Below are positions 17,465 to 26,200 of a DNA stretch of 64,000 bases, in pieces. Made by a program: the position numbers and the translations under genes. The stretch is from Natrinema altunense. Its GTDB lineage: Archaea; Halobacteriota; Halobacteria; Halobacteriales; Natrialbaceae. The notes beneath the pieces are model-generated. The model searched no databases and was not told the DNA's origin. It was given only the letters and a program-made list of their open reading frames with translations. Location of the stretch: the NCBI RefSeq assembly GCF_000731985.1, contig NZ_JNCS01000003.1, positions 1 through 64,000 of the forward strand, given 5' to 3'. How positions within the stretch are numbered: position 1 is the stretch's first letter; each line of letters starts with the position of its first letter.

Positions 17465-17549
17465 CGCCGAGAGGGAGATTTGAACTCCCGAGTCCGTGAG
17501 GACAGTAGATTTCGAATCTACCGCCTTGGCCGGGCTAGGCTATCTCGGC
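17465..17549 (-). tRNA. tRNA-Ser (anticodon CGA)
   Basis: An 85-base class II tRNA. The acceptor stem GCCGAGA/TCTCGGC closes the ends, with G as discriminator. The anticodon arm GTAGA-TTCGAAA-TCTAC gives CGA, reading UCG. A long variable arm (TGTCCTCACGGACTC) is diagnostic of tRNA-Ser. The T arm reads GGGAGTTCAAATCTCCC. No intron and no encoded CCA. Confidence 0.96.
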
Positions 17550-17570
17550 TCACTCTCACGTACCCGGGTG

Positions 17571-17577
17571 ACCTTTT
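17571..17577 (-). promoter_or_regulatory. TATA box of tRNA-Ser
   Basis: GTAAAAAGG on the minus strand, centred about 27 bases upstream of the mature 5' end at 17549, so the transcript would begin at or near the mature end. Confidence 0.45.
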
Positions 17578-17679
17578 TACCGGTTTCGATTTCCGGTCCC
17601 CCTGTCATCGATTCGCTCACGATCGAACCGGGATTCGAGCCGCTCGAGTCGCGACGCTCGCCCCGTCGCGGCGAGTCGA

Positions 17680-20370
17680 TCATCCCGTGTTCTTCATGCC
17701 GGCTGCGATTCCCTTGACCGTCAGCCGCAGGGTTCGCTCCTCGATGTCGGTCCGATGGGTGCGGTTGAGCAGGTAGACCTGCAGCATGTTCAGCGGGTCG
17801 ACGTAGGGGTTCCGCCGCTCCAGGTTTTCGCCGAGCCAGTCGCGGGTATGGAGGGTATCGCGCTGGCCGATCTCGGTGATCAGATCGGTCGTTCGCTCGT
17901 ACTCGCCGGCAACCCGGGGGAAGAACCGATCGCGAAGGTCGTCGGTCGCCATCTCGGCGTACCGTTCGGCGATCTCGAGTTCGGTTCGCGACAGCGAGAG
18001 AGCGGCGTTGTCCAGCGTCGTCTGGAAGAACGGCCACTCGTCGTACATCTCCTGGAGGGTGTCCATCGAGCCACCGTCCTCGAGGTAGGCCTCGACGCCG
18101 GTCGCGATGGCGTACCAGCCCGGCAGGATACACCGCGATTGGGTCCAGGAGAACACCCACGGGATCGCCCGCAGGTCCTCGACGGTGCGCTCGCCCGATC
18201 TGGAGGCCGGCCGCGACCCCAGATCGAGGTCTTCGATGACCGTAATGGGAGTCGCCTGTTCGAAGTACTGGACGAACCCGTCGCTCTCGAGGAGGTCACG
18301 ATACTCCCGGCGGGCGGCGTCGGCCATGGTCTCCATGGCGTCGACCCACTCCTCGTGGACCTCCTCCTCGGGCTGGTCGATCGCCTGTTTGCGCGCCCGG
18401 AGCTGAGCGTTGAGCATCTGTTCGATGTTGCGCTCGGCGATACGGGGGTTGGCGTACTTCTCGGCGATCGCTTCGCCCTGCTCGGTGAACTTGACCTGCC
18501 CCGTGACCGTCGAGTTCGGCAGGGCGAGCAGCGCCTCGTTCATCGGGCCGCCGCCCCGCGAGATCGAGCCGCCACGGCCGTGGAACAGCCGCATCGTCAC
18601 GTCGTGGTCGTCGCAGATCTCGCCCAGCCGGCGCTGGTTTTTGTACAACGACCAGTTGGCTGCGAGGAAGCCGTTTTCCTTGTTCGAGTCCGAGTAGCCG
18701 AGCATGATCTCCTGGGTCCGGCCGCGGGCCTCGAGCGCCTGCGCGTAGGCCTCGTTCTCGAACAGCGACCCCATGATCCGCCGCGCCCCCGAGAGGGCGT
18801 ACTCGGTCTCTAGAAGCGGGACGATGTCGATTCCGGCGTGTTCGGGAAGCGAGACGACGCCGGCCTGATCGGCCAGGAACAGCACTTCGAGGACGTGGCT
18901 CGGTTCCTCGGTCATCGAGATGCAGTAGGTATCGATGGCGTTGACGCCGTACTCGGTCTGCCAGTCCGCGAGGCTGTCGAACAGCCGGAGGACCCGCGCC
19001 GAGTCGTCCGAGAGTTCGTCGGTGTCGCCCAGATCGATCACCAGTTCGTCCTGTAACACGGCGTCGGTCAGGAACTCGACGCGCTCGTCCTCCGACAGGC
19101 CGTGGTAGTCGATCCCTTCGGCCTCGAGGGCGTCCGCGATGGCGTCGGTGTGTTTCGCCTGATGCTCGCGCAGATCGAGACTGGCAAGCGAGAAGCCGAA
19201 CGTGGCGACCTGCCGGCGGATGGGGTCGACATGGGCGTCGACGACGCTCTCGGCCCCGTTGTTGCGCAGGCTCGTCGCGATGACCTCGAGATCCACGAGG
19301 AGGTCGTCGACGTCGTCGTAACCGCCCGGGCGGACGTCGCCCACGCGGCTGAGTCGCTCCCGCATGAGTTTGAGCTTCTGTCGGTAGGGCTCGCCCGGGT
19401 AGCGCTCTTCGGCCGTGCGAGCGCTACCGGGGAGCCGGTCCCGATCACGCTCGAGGGAGGCCTGGAACTCGGAGCCGGCGTCGATCCGGCTCCCGTCCTG
19501 ACTCAGCACCCCGGAGAGGCGCTTGAGCTGGGTTCGGTACTGCTCTAAGATGACCGAGCGCTGGCGCTCGAGGGTGTTGGCGGTCACGTCGGGGGTTACG
19601 TAGGGGTTGCCGTCGCGGTCGCTGCCCGCCCACGAGCGGAACTCGAAGAGCTTCGGGATCTCGATGTCGCCGGGGATCTCCGCGTCGATCGCGTCGTCGA
19701 GTTCATCGTAGACCTCGCCAACGACCTCGAACAGCGTGTTCTCGAGGTACCACTGGACGTTGCGCGCCTCGTCTTCGGGTTCGGGCTGGCGATTGCGGAC
19801 CTGCGGCGTCTGCCAGAGGCTCGTGACCTCCGCGTCGATGTCCCGCCAGAGTTGGCGCTCCTCCTTGTCGGTCAGCAGTCGCTCGTCCAAGGTCTCGAGA
19901 GACGTCGAAATCTCCCTGAGTTTGGATTTGACGGTCTTCCGACGAGCCTCGGTCGGGTGGGCGGTGAACGTCGGTTCGATCAGGACGTCGTCCAGCACTC
20001 GCTGGACGGTCTCGACGTCGGCATCGCCGAGTTCCTCGGCCGCGGTCTCGAGGCTGTCGTCGAGGGTTCCCTCGTGGGACTCAGTACGGATCGTACGAAC
20101 CCGTTCGCGCTCCTCGGCGAGGTTGATCAGTTCGAAATAGGTCGTGAACGCGCGAGCGACGATCCGCTGTTGATGCGGCGAGAGCCCCTCCAGTTCCGTG
20201 ACGAGGGGGTCTCGTGACTCGCGGTCCCCCGATCGGTACTCGATCGCGGCCTGTCGACTGGATTCGACGGTCTCGAACGACCTACGGGACGTCTGCTCCT
20301 CGAGGACGGTTCCGAGCAACGCACCGAGTTCGCGAACGTCTTGTCGGACGTCCCTGTTGTGGAGTCGCAT
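17680..20370 (-). CDS. ppc: Phosphoenolpyruvate carboxylase
   Basis: 896 residues, the length of bacterial-type PEPC. It adds bicarbonate to PEP to give oxaloacetate for the citric acid cycle. Signature motifs: FTAHPTEARRKT (catalytic His), the bicarbonate-site Arg region in FRSWAGSDRDGNPYVTPDV, GYSDSNKENGFLAANW (active-site Lys), and FHGRGGSISRGGGP (flexible Gly loop). The end, RLTVKGIAAGMKNTG, is the conserved C-terminus with its allosteric site. Leaderless ATG at 20370 with a TATA box 27 bases upstream. It follows no same-strand gene closely and is transcribed alone. Confidence 0.97.
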   Translation of the reverse strand: MRLHNRDVRQDVRELGALLGTVLEEQTSRRSFETVESSRQAAIEYRSGDRESRDPLVTELEGLSPHQQRIVARAFTTYFELINLAEERERVRTIRTESHEGTLDDSLETAAEELGDADVETVQRVLDDVLIEPTFTAHPTEARRKTVKSKLREISTSLETLDERLLTDKEERQLWRDIDAEVTSLWQTPQVRNRQPEPEDEARNVQWYLENTLFEVVGEVYDELDDAIDAEIPGDIEIPKLFEFRSWAGSDRDGNPYVTPDVTANTLERQRSVILEQYRTQLKRLSGVLSQDGSRIDAGSEFQASLERDRDRLPGSARTAEERYPGEPYRQKLKLMRERLSRVGDVRPGGYDDVDDLLVDLEVIATSLRNNGAESVVDAHVDPIRRQVATFGFSLASLDLREHQAKHTDAIADALEAEGIDYHGLSEDERVEFLTDAVLQDELVIDLGDTDELSDDSARVLRLFDSLADWQTEYGVNAIDTYCISMTEEPSHVLEVLFLADQAGVVSLPEHAGIDIVPLLETEYALSGARRIMGSLFENEAYAQALEARGRTQEIMLGYSDSNKENGFLAANWSLYKNQRRLGEICDDHDVTMRLFHGRGGSISRGGGPMNEALLALPNSTVTGQVKFTEQGEAIAEKYANPRIAERNIEQMLNAQLRARKQAIDQPEEEVHEEWVDAMETMADAARREYRDLLESDGFVQYFEQATPITVIEDLDLGSRPASRSGERTVEDLRAIPWVFSWTQSRCILPGWYAIATGVEAYLEDGGSMDTLQEMYDEWPFFQTTLDNAALSLSRTELEIAERYAEMATDDLRDRFFPRVAGEYERTTDLITEIGQRDTLHTRDWLGENLERRNPYVDPLNMLQVYLLNRTHRTDIEERTLRLTVKGIAAGMKNTG

Positions 20371-20393
20371 ATCGTGTGGATGTGCGTGACGTG

Positions 20394-20401
20394 GTAAAAA
20401 C
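20394..20401 (-). promoter_or_regulatory. TATA box of ppc
   Basis: GGTTTTTACC on the minus strand, centred at about 20397, 27 bases from the ppc ATG. Confidence 0.5.
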
Positions 20402-20754
20402 CCCTAGCAGGAGTAGGACCCCGCTCATACATCGTTTTCCGTGATAGTTACTGGTGGCGAGACTTTGTTTGCGGGCGGCCGTCACTATCCGTCCGGTCGT
20501 CGCCTCGGTCGCTATCGGTCCCGGAACTAGATCGCAGATGTTTACTACGAATATAAATTATTTCTTCAGACCGCGGAGTTCGGTCGGGCCACGCGAACGG
20601 TACCGGTATTCAATTTCGAACGGCGGCTAGTCAGCGTCGCCGGATTATCTCACCGGCCAAGCGCTCGGACGGAAGTCGGTCGTGTCGGATCGCCAACGGC
20701 GAACCCGAACGGTCCCGGTCGAACGTCCGGGCAACCGGACAGCGCGGTGGCTCG
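20402..20754. other. 350-base intergenic region with a short A+T-rich island
   Basis: No gene is supported. A sharp A+T-rich patch at about 20537-20570 (TTTACTACGAATATAAATTATTTC) stands out from its surroundings and contains TATA-like strings on both strands, but no start codon or RNA structure follows at a fitting distance. Confidence 0.4.
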
Positions 20755-21684
20755 TCACTCGTCCGTATACTGTGCACAGACCCGCCGGATTCCCTCCTCG
20801 AAGTCGATCCGGGGTTCCCAGCCCACTGCTTCGCGGATCTTCGAGGCGTCGGCACAGGTGTCGTGGACGTAGACCGACTCGGGAATCGGGTTCTCGACGT
20901 ACTCGGGTTGGACGTCGGTTCCGAGTTCGTCGTTTATCATCTCGACGACCGTGTTGAAGTCGTACGCCTCCCCCGTTCCGAGGTTATAGACGCCGTCGAG
21001 TCGGTTCGCCGCGGCCCGCTCGAGTCCTCGGACGATGTCGGAGACGTGCGTGAAGTCCCGCGTCTGGGTGCCGTCGCCGTAGAGAACGGGCGACTCGCCG
21101 GCGGCGATGTCGTCGGCGAACTGCGCGATCACGTTGGCGTACTCGCCCTTGTGTTCCTCGGCACCGCCGTACCCCTGATAGACCGAGAAAAAGCGCAGCC
21201 CGGCCATCGACATGTCGTAATGATTCGAGAAGTACTCGCCGTAGCGTTCCCGGGCCAGTTTCGAGGCCTCGTATCCCGTGTTCACGTGTACGTCCATGTC
21301 CTCCGGCGACGGCTCGGTTCGGCTGCCGTAGATCGACGACGTCGAGGCGTAGACGACCGTCTCACAGCCGTCCTGTCGAGCCTGCTCGACCACGTTGACG
21401 AAGCCCTCGACGTTCACCCTGGCACCGGTCGTCGGGTCCTCCTCGTGCATCGCGTAGGAAGACAGCGCCGCCAGGTGGAACACCACGTCGACGGCCGTCG
21501 GCAGGTCGTCGTCCAGCACGCTCGCATCGACGAAATCGATGTCGTCGGACAGGTTCTCGGGCGTCCCCAAATAACAGTCGTCGACGACGGTCACGTCGTT
21601 GTCCTCGGCGAGGTGGTTTGCCAGATTCGATCCGATAAATCCCGCGCCTCCGGTGACGAGGACGGATTGTGCCTCGAGGTCCAT
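20755..21684 (-). CDS. NAD-dependent sugar-nucleotide epimerase/dehydratase (GalE-like extended SDR)
   Basis: 309 residues from MDLEAQSVLVTGG. The NAD motif GGAGFIGS is at the N-terminus, followed by HLAALSSYAM, the Ser in STSSIYGS and the YxxxK pair in YEASKLARE. Then come sugar-nucleotide contacts such as RDFTHVSDIVRG and YNLGTGEAYDF. This is the pattern of UDP-glucose 4-epimerase and related enzymes making nucleotide sugars for glycosylation or surface polymers. The exact substrate is not decidable. Upstream open frame from 21759 looks noncoding. It shares a divergent promoter region with the MaoC gene. Confidence 0.88.
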   Translation of the reverse strand: MDLEAQSVLVTGGAGFIGSNLANHLAEDNDVTVVDDCYLGTPENLSDDIDFVDASVLDDDLPTAVDVVFHLAALSSYAMHEEDPTTGARVNVEGFVNVVEQARQDGCETVVYASTSSIYGSRTEPSPEDMDVHVNTGYEASKLARERYGEYFSNHYDMSMAGLRFFSVYQGYGGAEEHKGEYANVIAQFADDIAAGESPVLYGDGTQTRDFTHVSDIVRGLERAAANRLDGVYNLGTGEAYDFNTVVEMINDELGTDVQPEYVENPIPESVYVHDTCADASKIREAVGWEPRIDFEEGIRRVCAQYTDE

Positions 21685-21890
21685 ACCGGAGAAGTCATTC
21701 GATGGGCAATAGGTGTTGGGAAACACCGAAGGTCCGGTACATGGGTCCATCGCGGCCACGACCGAACCCGGTCCCGACCGGACGCCGACGGGTTCTCGGG
21801 CGTCTCCGGAGACCCACGGCCGATCCGTTCCCGCCGCCCAGACTGCCTCGTCCCACAGACTCTTGCTATCTCATACCACACGTCACGGGC

Positions 21891-22343
21891 ATGCGCTACT
21901 ACGAAGATATTGACGTCGGGGAAACCCACGAATTCGGCGAATATCACGTCACGAAAGCGGAAATCATCGAGTTCGCGGAGCAGTACGACCCGCAGCCGTT
22001 CCACACCGACGAGGCGGCCGCCGAAGACTCCGCGTTCGGCGAACTGGTTGCCTCGGGCTGGCATACTGCCGCCATGTGCATGCGTCTGCTCGTCGACGGG
22101 CCGCTCTACAACCGGGCCAGCATGGGTGCCCGCGGCGTCGACGAACTCCGGTGGAAACGGCCAGTCAGACCGGGCGATACGCTCTCGATCCGCAGCGAAG
22201 TGATCGACAAGCGCGTCTCCGAAAGCGATCCCGAACGCGGCTACGTCGACAGTCTTCTCGAGGGGATCACCCAGGACGGCGACGTCGTCATCTCGTGGAT
22301 CGGGCTCGGCATGATCGCGCGTCGGAACCCGCCCGAAGAGTGA
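21891..22343 (+). CDS. MaoC-like hotdog-fold dehydratase
   Basis: 150 residues. The start MRYYEDIDVGETHEFGEYHV and the hydratase motif FAEQYDPQPFHTDEAAA (with Asp and His of the hydratase-2 motif) identify the MaoC family, which hydrates enoyl-CoA esters. GWHTAAMCMRLLVDG and RWKRPVRPGDTL are also family features. It is a single hotdog domain. It may serve fatty-acid or polyhydroxyalkanoate metabolism; nothing adjacent decides this. Confidence 0.9.
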   Translation: MRYYEDIDVGETHEFGEYHVTKAEIIEFAEQYDPQPFHTDEAAAEDSAFGELVASGWHTAAMCMRLLVDGPLYNRASMGARGVDELRWKRPVRPGDTLSIRSEVIDKRVSESDPERGYVDSLLEGITQDGDVVISWIGLGMIARRNPPEE

Positions 22344-22443
22344 ACTGCCCTGGCGCGTGTCGCGGCTCGAAGCCGAGACCCGGTTCGACGAGGAGCGCGA
22401 TCCGTTCACCGACATCGACGCGAGTGACACCCACGTCTCCCGG

Positions 22444-23703
22444 TCACGGATCGGTCGCCCGATCGCCGAGAAAGGTCCCGGTCGGCGTTTCCACGCCGTC
22501 GATTGCGGCGGTAAACGCCCCCGTCGAGCTATCGAAGACGAGTAGCGTGCCCGCGTCCCAGCAACTCACGTAGATGTGGTTCCCGTCTCGGGTGAACCCC
22601 GGGTGAAGCGACCGCCCGTCAGCCCACTCGGTCGTGTCGATGACCGTCGAGACGACGAGTTCGTCGGGATCGATCTGATAGATGAACCCGTCGTTGTCCC
22701 TGTCGGTATCGTCGAAGATGACATCGCCCCAGACGTACTCGCTGTCGGGATGTGCCGTACAGAACATGCCGTGGCCCGGAATCGGAACGTCGGCGATCGG
22801 CGCCCCGCTCTCGAGGTCCCACGCCGTTACGGCGTCGGTCATCACCGTGCCCGTAATCCCGAGCCCACGTCGTTCGTCGAGCGCGCCGGGACTGGGGTGG
22901 GGTGGTCCGGCGGTCGGGACTCGGCCGACGACCTCCCGCTGCCGAACGTCGAGAACGTAGAGGCAGTCCTCGGCCTGCGAGGCGAGATAGAAGTAGCGGT
23001 CGTCCGGTGAAAACACGCCGTCGTGGAGGACCCGACCGACATCGATCTCGTCGATGATCGGGAACCCGGGGTCGTCGTAATCGACGAACCAGACCGTCCC
23101 CGCATCCTTCAATACGAGCAGAAAACAGCGTTGTCCCGGCACGTCACGGACGGTACAGATCCGCGAGGCGATCGACTGTCCGTCGGGATCGACCGCGTGG
23201 GCCGAAATTCGATGCAGCGGTTCGAGCGTGTCCGCATCGAGGATGACGGCGTGATTGGGATTGTAGTAGCCCGCGATGAGGTACGCCGAATCCGCCGAGA
23301 TCGCGATCGCCCGCCCCGACGTGCCGGCACGGATCCGCCCGACCAGTTCGCCGCCGAAGAGGTCGAGCTTGCTCACCCACCCCTGCCGCGACTGGACGTA
23401 CGCGTACGCGCCCTCGCGACCGTTCGCGGGCAGCTGCCGGTGGAAGACGACCGAGTGGGGCGCTCGGCCCACGCCGTCGACGCGGCCGACCAGCTCGTGG
23501 CGGGTGGTATCGACCAGCGAAACCGACCCGGGCCGTCGCTCCGCGACGACCAGGAGGTCCCGCAGATCCGTGACGCCGTGTCGGGGCGCGTCCGACAGCG
23601 TCCGCTCCTCGTACCGCGTCTCGCGGGAGTCGGCGATTTCCTCGAGTCCCATCTCGCGAAACGACGGCGGTCTGACCGTACTGGCGGCGAGTTGATCGCT
23701 CAT
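22444..23703 (-). CDS. Cytochrome d1 heme-domain protein (NirF/NirS-type beta-propeller)
   Basis: 419 residues from MSDQLAASTVRPPS. After about 50 residues the protein is a repeating beta-propeller (LLVVAERRPGSVSLVDT, GRAPHSVVF, DGVFSPDDRYFYLASQAED, GHGMFCTAHPDSEYVWGD, VSCWDAGTLLVFD), the pattern of the cytochrome d1 domain. There is no signal peptide and no CxxCH heme c motif, so it resembles cytoplasmic NirF more than the nitrite reductase NirS. NirF-type proteins act in heme d1 assembly. No other nir genes are seen. It is the last gene of a three-gene unit, 111 bases after the TusA-like gene. Confidence 0.82.
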   Translation of the reverse strand: MSDQLAASTVRPPSFREMGLEEIADSRETRYEERTLSDAPRHGVTDLRDLLVVAERRPGSVSLVDTTRHELVGRVDGVGRAPHSVVFHRQLPANGREGAYAYVQSRQGWVSKLDLFGGELVGRIRAGTSGRAIAISADSAYLIAGYYNPNHAVILDADTLEPLHRISAHAVDPDGQSIASRICTVRDVPGQRCFLLVLKDAGTVWFVDYDDPGFPIIDEIDVGRVLHDGVFSPDDRYFYLASQAEDCLYVLDVRQREVVGRVPTAGPPHPSPGALDERRGLGITGTVMTDAVTAWDLESGAPIADVPIPGHGMFCTAHPDSEYVWGDVIFDDTDRDNDGFIYQIDPDELVVSTVIDTTEWADGRSLHPGFTRDGNHIYVSCWDAGTLLVFDSSTGAFTAAIDGVETPTGTFLGDRATDP

Positions 23704-23814
23704 CGGTCTCTGCGTACCGTTTTCGCTTCGTTCGAAAATACACGGTCGCGAATACGTTCGGGCAGTCACTACAGGACCGCGGAATCGGCCGGCGAGATCG
23801 AGCCGGTCACCGAT

Positions 23815-24099
23815 CTATTTCCCGCCGATTTCGAGGTACGTCGTGTACTCCTTTCGAAGCAGTCCGTTCCGATCCGTTTCGATCGCGAGCAGTTCGTGGT
23901 CAGTCTGGGCCGCCAACTGCGCGTACTCGGTTTTCGCCCGCCGATCCGTGCTCCGGACGCGCAGTATCGCGCCGGCCGCTACGTCCTCGAGCGCGCGCTG
24001 GACGCGAGCGATCCCGCTCGCACAGCCCGTGCCGCGGTTGTCGACCGTCATATCGGGGTCGACATCGGGTGCCGTTTCGGGGATCTCTCCCTCAGTCAT
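23815..24099 (-). CDS. TusA-family sulfur carrier protein
   Basis: 94 residues from MTEGEIPETAPDVD. The fold runs DMTVDNRGTGCASGIARV, then AGAILRVRSTDRRA and LRKEYTTYLEIGGK, matching the two-layer TusA fold. The sulfur-carrying Cys is present, but the usual C-P-x-P motif is C-A-S-G. TusA proteins pass persulfide sulfur between enzymes. Its start overlaps the end of the upstream membrane-protein gene by 8 bases, so the two are translationally coupled. Confidence 0.83.
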   Translation of the reverse strand: MTEGEIPETAPDVDPDMTVDNRGTGCASGIARVQRALEDVAAGAILRVRSTDRRAKTEYAQLAAQTDHELLAIETDRNGLLRKEYTTYLEIGGK

Positions 24100-25075
24100 C
24101 GGCGTTCCCCTCCGTTGGCGCGGCGGGCGGCTCGTCCTCCCCGACCCCCTCGAGATCACAGACGCCGTCGATGGGCGAGCAGGCCCGCCACATCGGACAG
24201 AGTTTGAAGATGACGGCCAGCAGTCCGATGATACCGACCTTGGCGAGGACGGCGATCCCGATCGGCGCGGCGACGTAGGTCTCGAGCCGAACGCCGAAGA
24301 CCGTGACGGCCTGAACGAGTCCCGTCAGGAACAACAGCGGGATGATGAACCGCACCGCCCAGCGGAACCGCTCGAGTTGCTCGCCGGCGGCTCGCGCGAC
24401 GGCGGCCGTCGGTCGCTGCTGGCCCGTCGGGACGGCGACGAAGATGTTCCAGACGGCCCCGCCGATCCACGCGCCGAACGCGAGGAGGTGGATCGTTCGG
24501 ACGGCCGCCGCGATCGGGCCGAACTCGCGGAGGCTCACCTCCGCGAGTCCCGTTCCCGCCACGACCGCAAGCGCCAGCGCCAGCGCGAAGAGGCCGGCCG
24601 GCCGCCGGAACTGTTCGTCGACGGGGCCGGACCCTCGCGTCGTCACGACGAGGGTGCCGAGCCACGCCGCGAGCAAAACGCCGAGACCGACGACGAGCGG
24701 GCCACTTTCGAGCCTCGAGGCGTACGCCGCGAGAACGACCGGCCCGGTCACCGCGAGGACGGTGACGGATCCGGTCGCGATTTGGTCGAAGCGCGCGTAC
24801 ATCTCCGCACAGTAGTCGCCGGCACCCATCCCGAGGTCCCGTGGCCGAACGAAGCAGTGTTTCCAGACGAGGCCGCCGGTGAGGACACCCAGTGCGACGA
24901 AGTAAAGCCACTTGGCGAGCGTAACGGCCGCCGACTGACCCCCGAGCCGTCCGCTCACCCACGTCCCGGCCAGCGAGCCCGCCAGGATCACGACGAGCGC
25001 GACCTTCGGCAGCACGTACTTATCGAAGAGATCTGTCGCGGCGGTCGTCCGCATCGTCGCCGGTGGATCGGACAT
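24092..25075 (-). CDS. CopD-like polytopic membrane protein with C-terminal cysteine motif
   Basis: 327 residues from MSDPPATMRTTAATD, with about eight transmembrane segments. The stretch TIHLLAFGAWIGGAVWN matches the CopD family motif (His in a helix followed by W-x-G-G). A conserved HCFVRPRDLGMG lies after the second helix. The last helix is followed by LCPMWRACSPIDGVC, three cysteines that could bind metal or sulfur on the cytoplasmic side. First gene of the unit with the TusA-like and cytochrome-d1-domain genes. A role in transporting sulfur, copper or heme-related species is inference. Confidence 0.78.
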   Translation of the reverse strand: MSDPPATMRTTAATDLFDKYVLPKVALVVILAGSLAGTWVSGRLGGQSAAVTLAKWLYFVALGVLTGGLVWKHCFVRPRDLGMGAGDYCAEMYARFDQIATGSVTVLAVTGPVVLAAYASRLESGPLVVGLGVLLAAWLGTLVVTTRGSGPVDEQFRRPAGLFALALALAVVAGTGLAEVSLREFGPIAAAVRTIHLLAFGAWIGGAVWNIFVAVPTGQQRPTAAVARAAGEQLERFRWAVRFIIPLLFLTGLVQAVTVFGVRLETYVAAPIGIAVLAKVGIIGLLAVIFKLCPMWRACSPIDGVCDLEGVGEDEPPAAPTEGNADD

Positions 25076-25243
25076 CGAGCAGTCACCTACCCGACCCTCG
25101 TGGCTCACCGACGCTAAGTTCGGTCACGGACATATTCGCATCCCGGTTCACGGCGACTACGAAAGAGCGGTCGGTGCGAATATCCCGAACATCTCCGGAG
25201 ACAGCGTTTGGGACGTGTACGCGCAAGTATTATCCACCGGCCG

Positions 25244-26155
25244 ATGAGCGAGACACCGACGGCGGCGGACCGACCGACGACAGTCCAGTGGGAACGGTTA
25301 CCGCACGGCGAGTTCCCCGCGCCGATCATCGCCCGTCTCCCCTACGCCGAACTCAAACTCGAGCACCCCGATCTCGAGCCGACCGGCTACGGCGAGTCGT
25401 TCTTCCCGGACGCCGTGCCGTACGCGTCCGGCGACGCGCATCGGATCTTTTACTGGCGTTCGGCGCTGCGGGACGAAGCCGGTGACATCGGGTCGCCGGC
25501 GACCTGGACGGGGATCTGTGCGACGCCCGCGACGCTCGGGGTCGTCCCGACGAGCGAATCGAACGCGTTCGACCTCGTGTCCTCGCGGGAGACCGCGACG
25601 GCAGTCACGGTCGACGCGACGGTCGCCGGCGAGTCGACGACCGCACTCCTCGGGTCATACGCCGCTCCGACCGTTCGCGTCCTCGAGCTAACTGAATCGC
25701 GCCTTCGGCTGCTCGCCGAGGGGACCGAATACGCCGTTCGAGCGGGAACGCGACGCCGGATTTCGCTCGCCGAGCGGACGGTCGAACGGGCCGACGGTGG
25801 CAACGGACCGACGACGACTACGCCCGAACTCGTCGTGCGAGTCCCCGGCGAGCGGGAACTACACCACCCGGCCCCCGGAGCCGACTATCGGCTGTTCCCG
25901 TCTTTCGGGATGAACCTCGAGACCGTGCCGAACCCCCTTCCCGTGCCGACGACGAACGGCGAACTCGACCACGAGGCGCTCGCGGAGTCGCTTTCGCTCG
26001 ACTTGTCGGCACGCCCCTATCCCGAACGCGTCCTCTGGCAGGCGATCGCCACCACCGCGTTCGACCCCCACGCCCGCCCCGGGTCCGTGCCCCGTCTCTG
26101 CCAGTTTCCGACGGGACACGTCGGACTCTCGGTCGATCGGGACGCCGGCCAGTAA
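25244..26155 (+). CDS. Conserved haloarchaeal protein of unknown function
   Basis: 303 residues from MSETPTAADRPTTVQW. No signal peptide, membrane segment or known motif is seen. The composition is acidic with many beta-strand-like stretches (TVRVLELTESRLRLLAEGT, RRRISLAERTVERAD), and the C-terminal third contains SLDLSARPYPERVLWQAIAT and ends FPTGHVGLSVDRDAGQ. It is divergent from the CopD-like operon, with 168 bases between them. Function unknown. Confidence 0.7.
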   Translation: MSETPTAADRPTTVQWERLPHGEFPAPIIARLPYAELKLEHPDLEPTGYGESFFPDAVPYASGDAHRIFYWRSALRDEAGDIGSPATWTGICATPATLGVVPTSESNAFDLVSSRETATAVTVDATVAGESTTALLGSYAAPTVRVLELTESRLRLLAEGTEYAVRAGTRRRISLAERTVERADGGNGPTTTTPELVVRVPGERELHHPAPGADYRLFPSFGMNLETVPNPLPVPTTNGELDHEALAESLSLDLSARPYPERVLWQAIATTAFDPHARPGSVPRLCQFPTGHVGLSVDRDAGQ

Positions 26156-26200
26156 CCGGTCGGCGAGCGGCTACCGTCTCGAGAGGGCGCCGGCCGGCGA

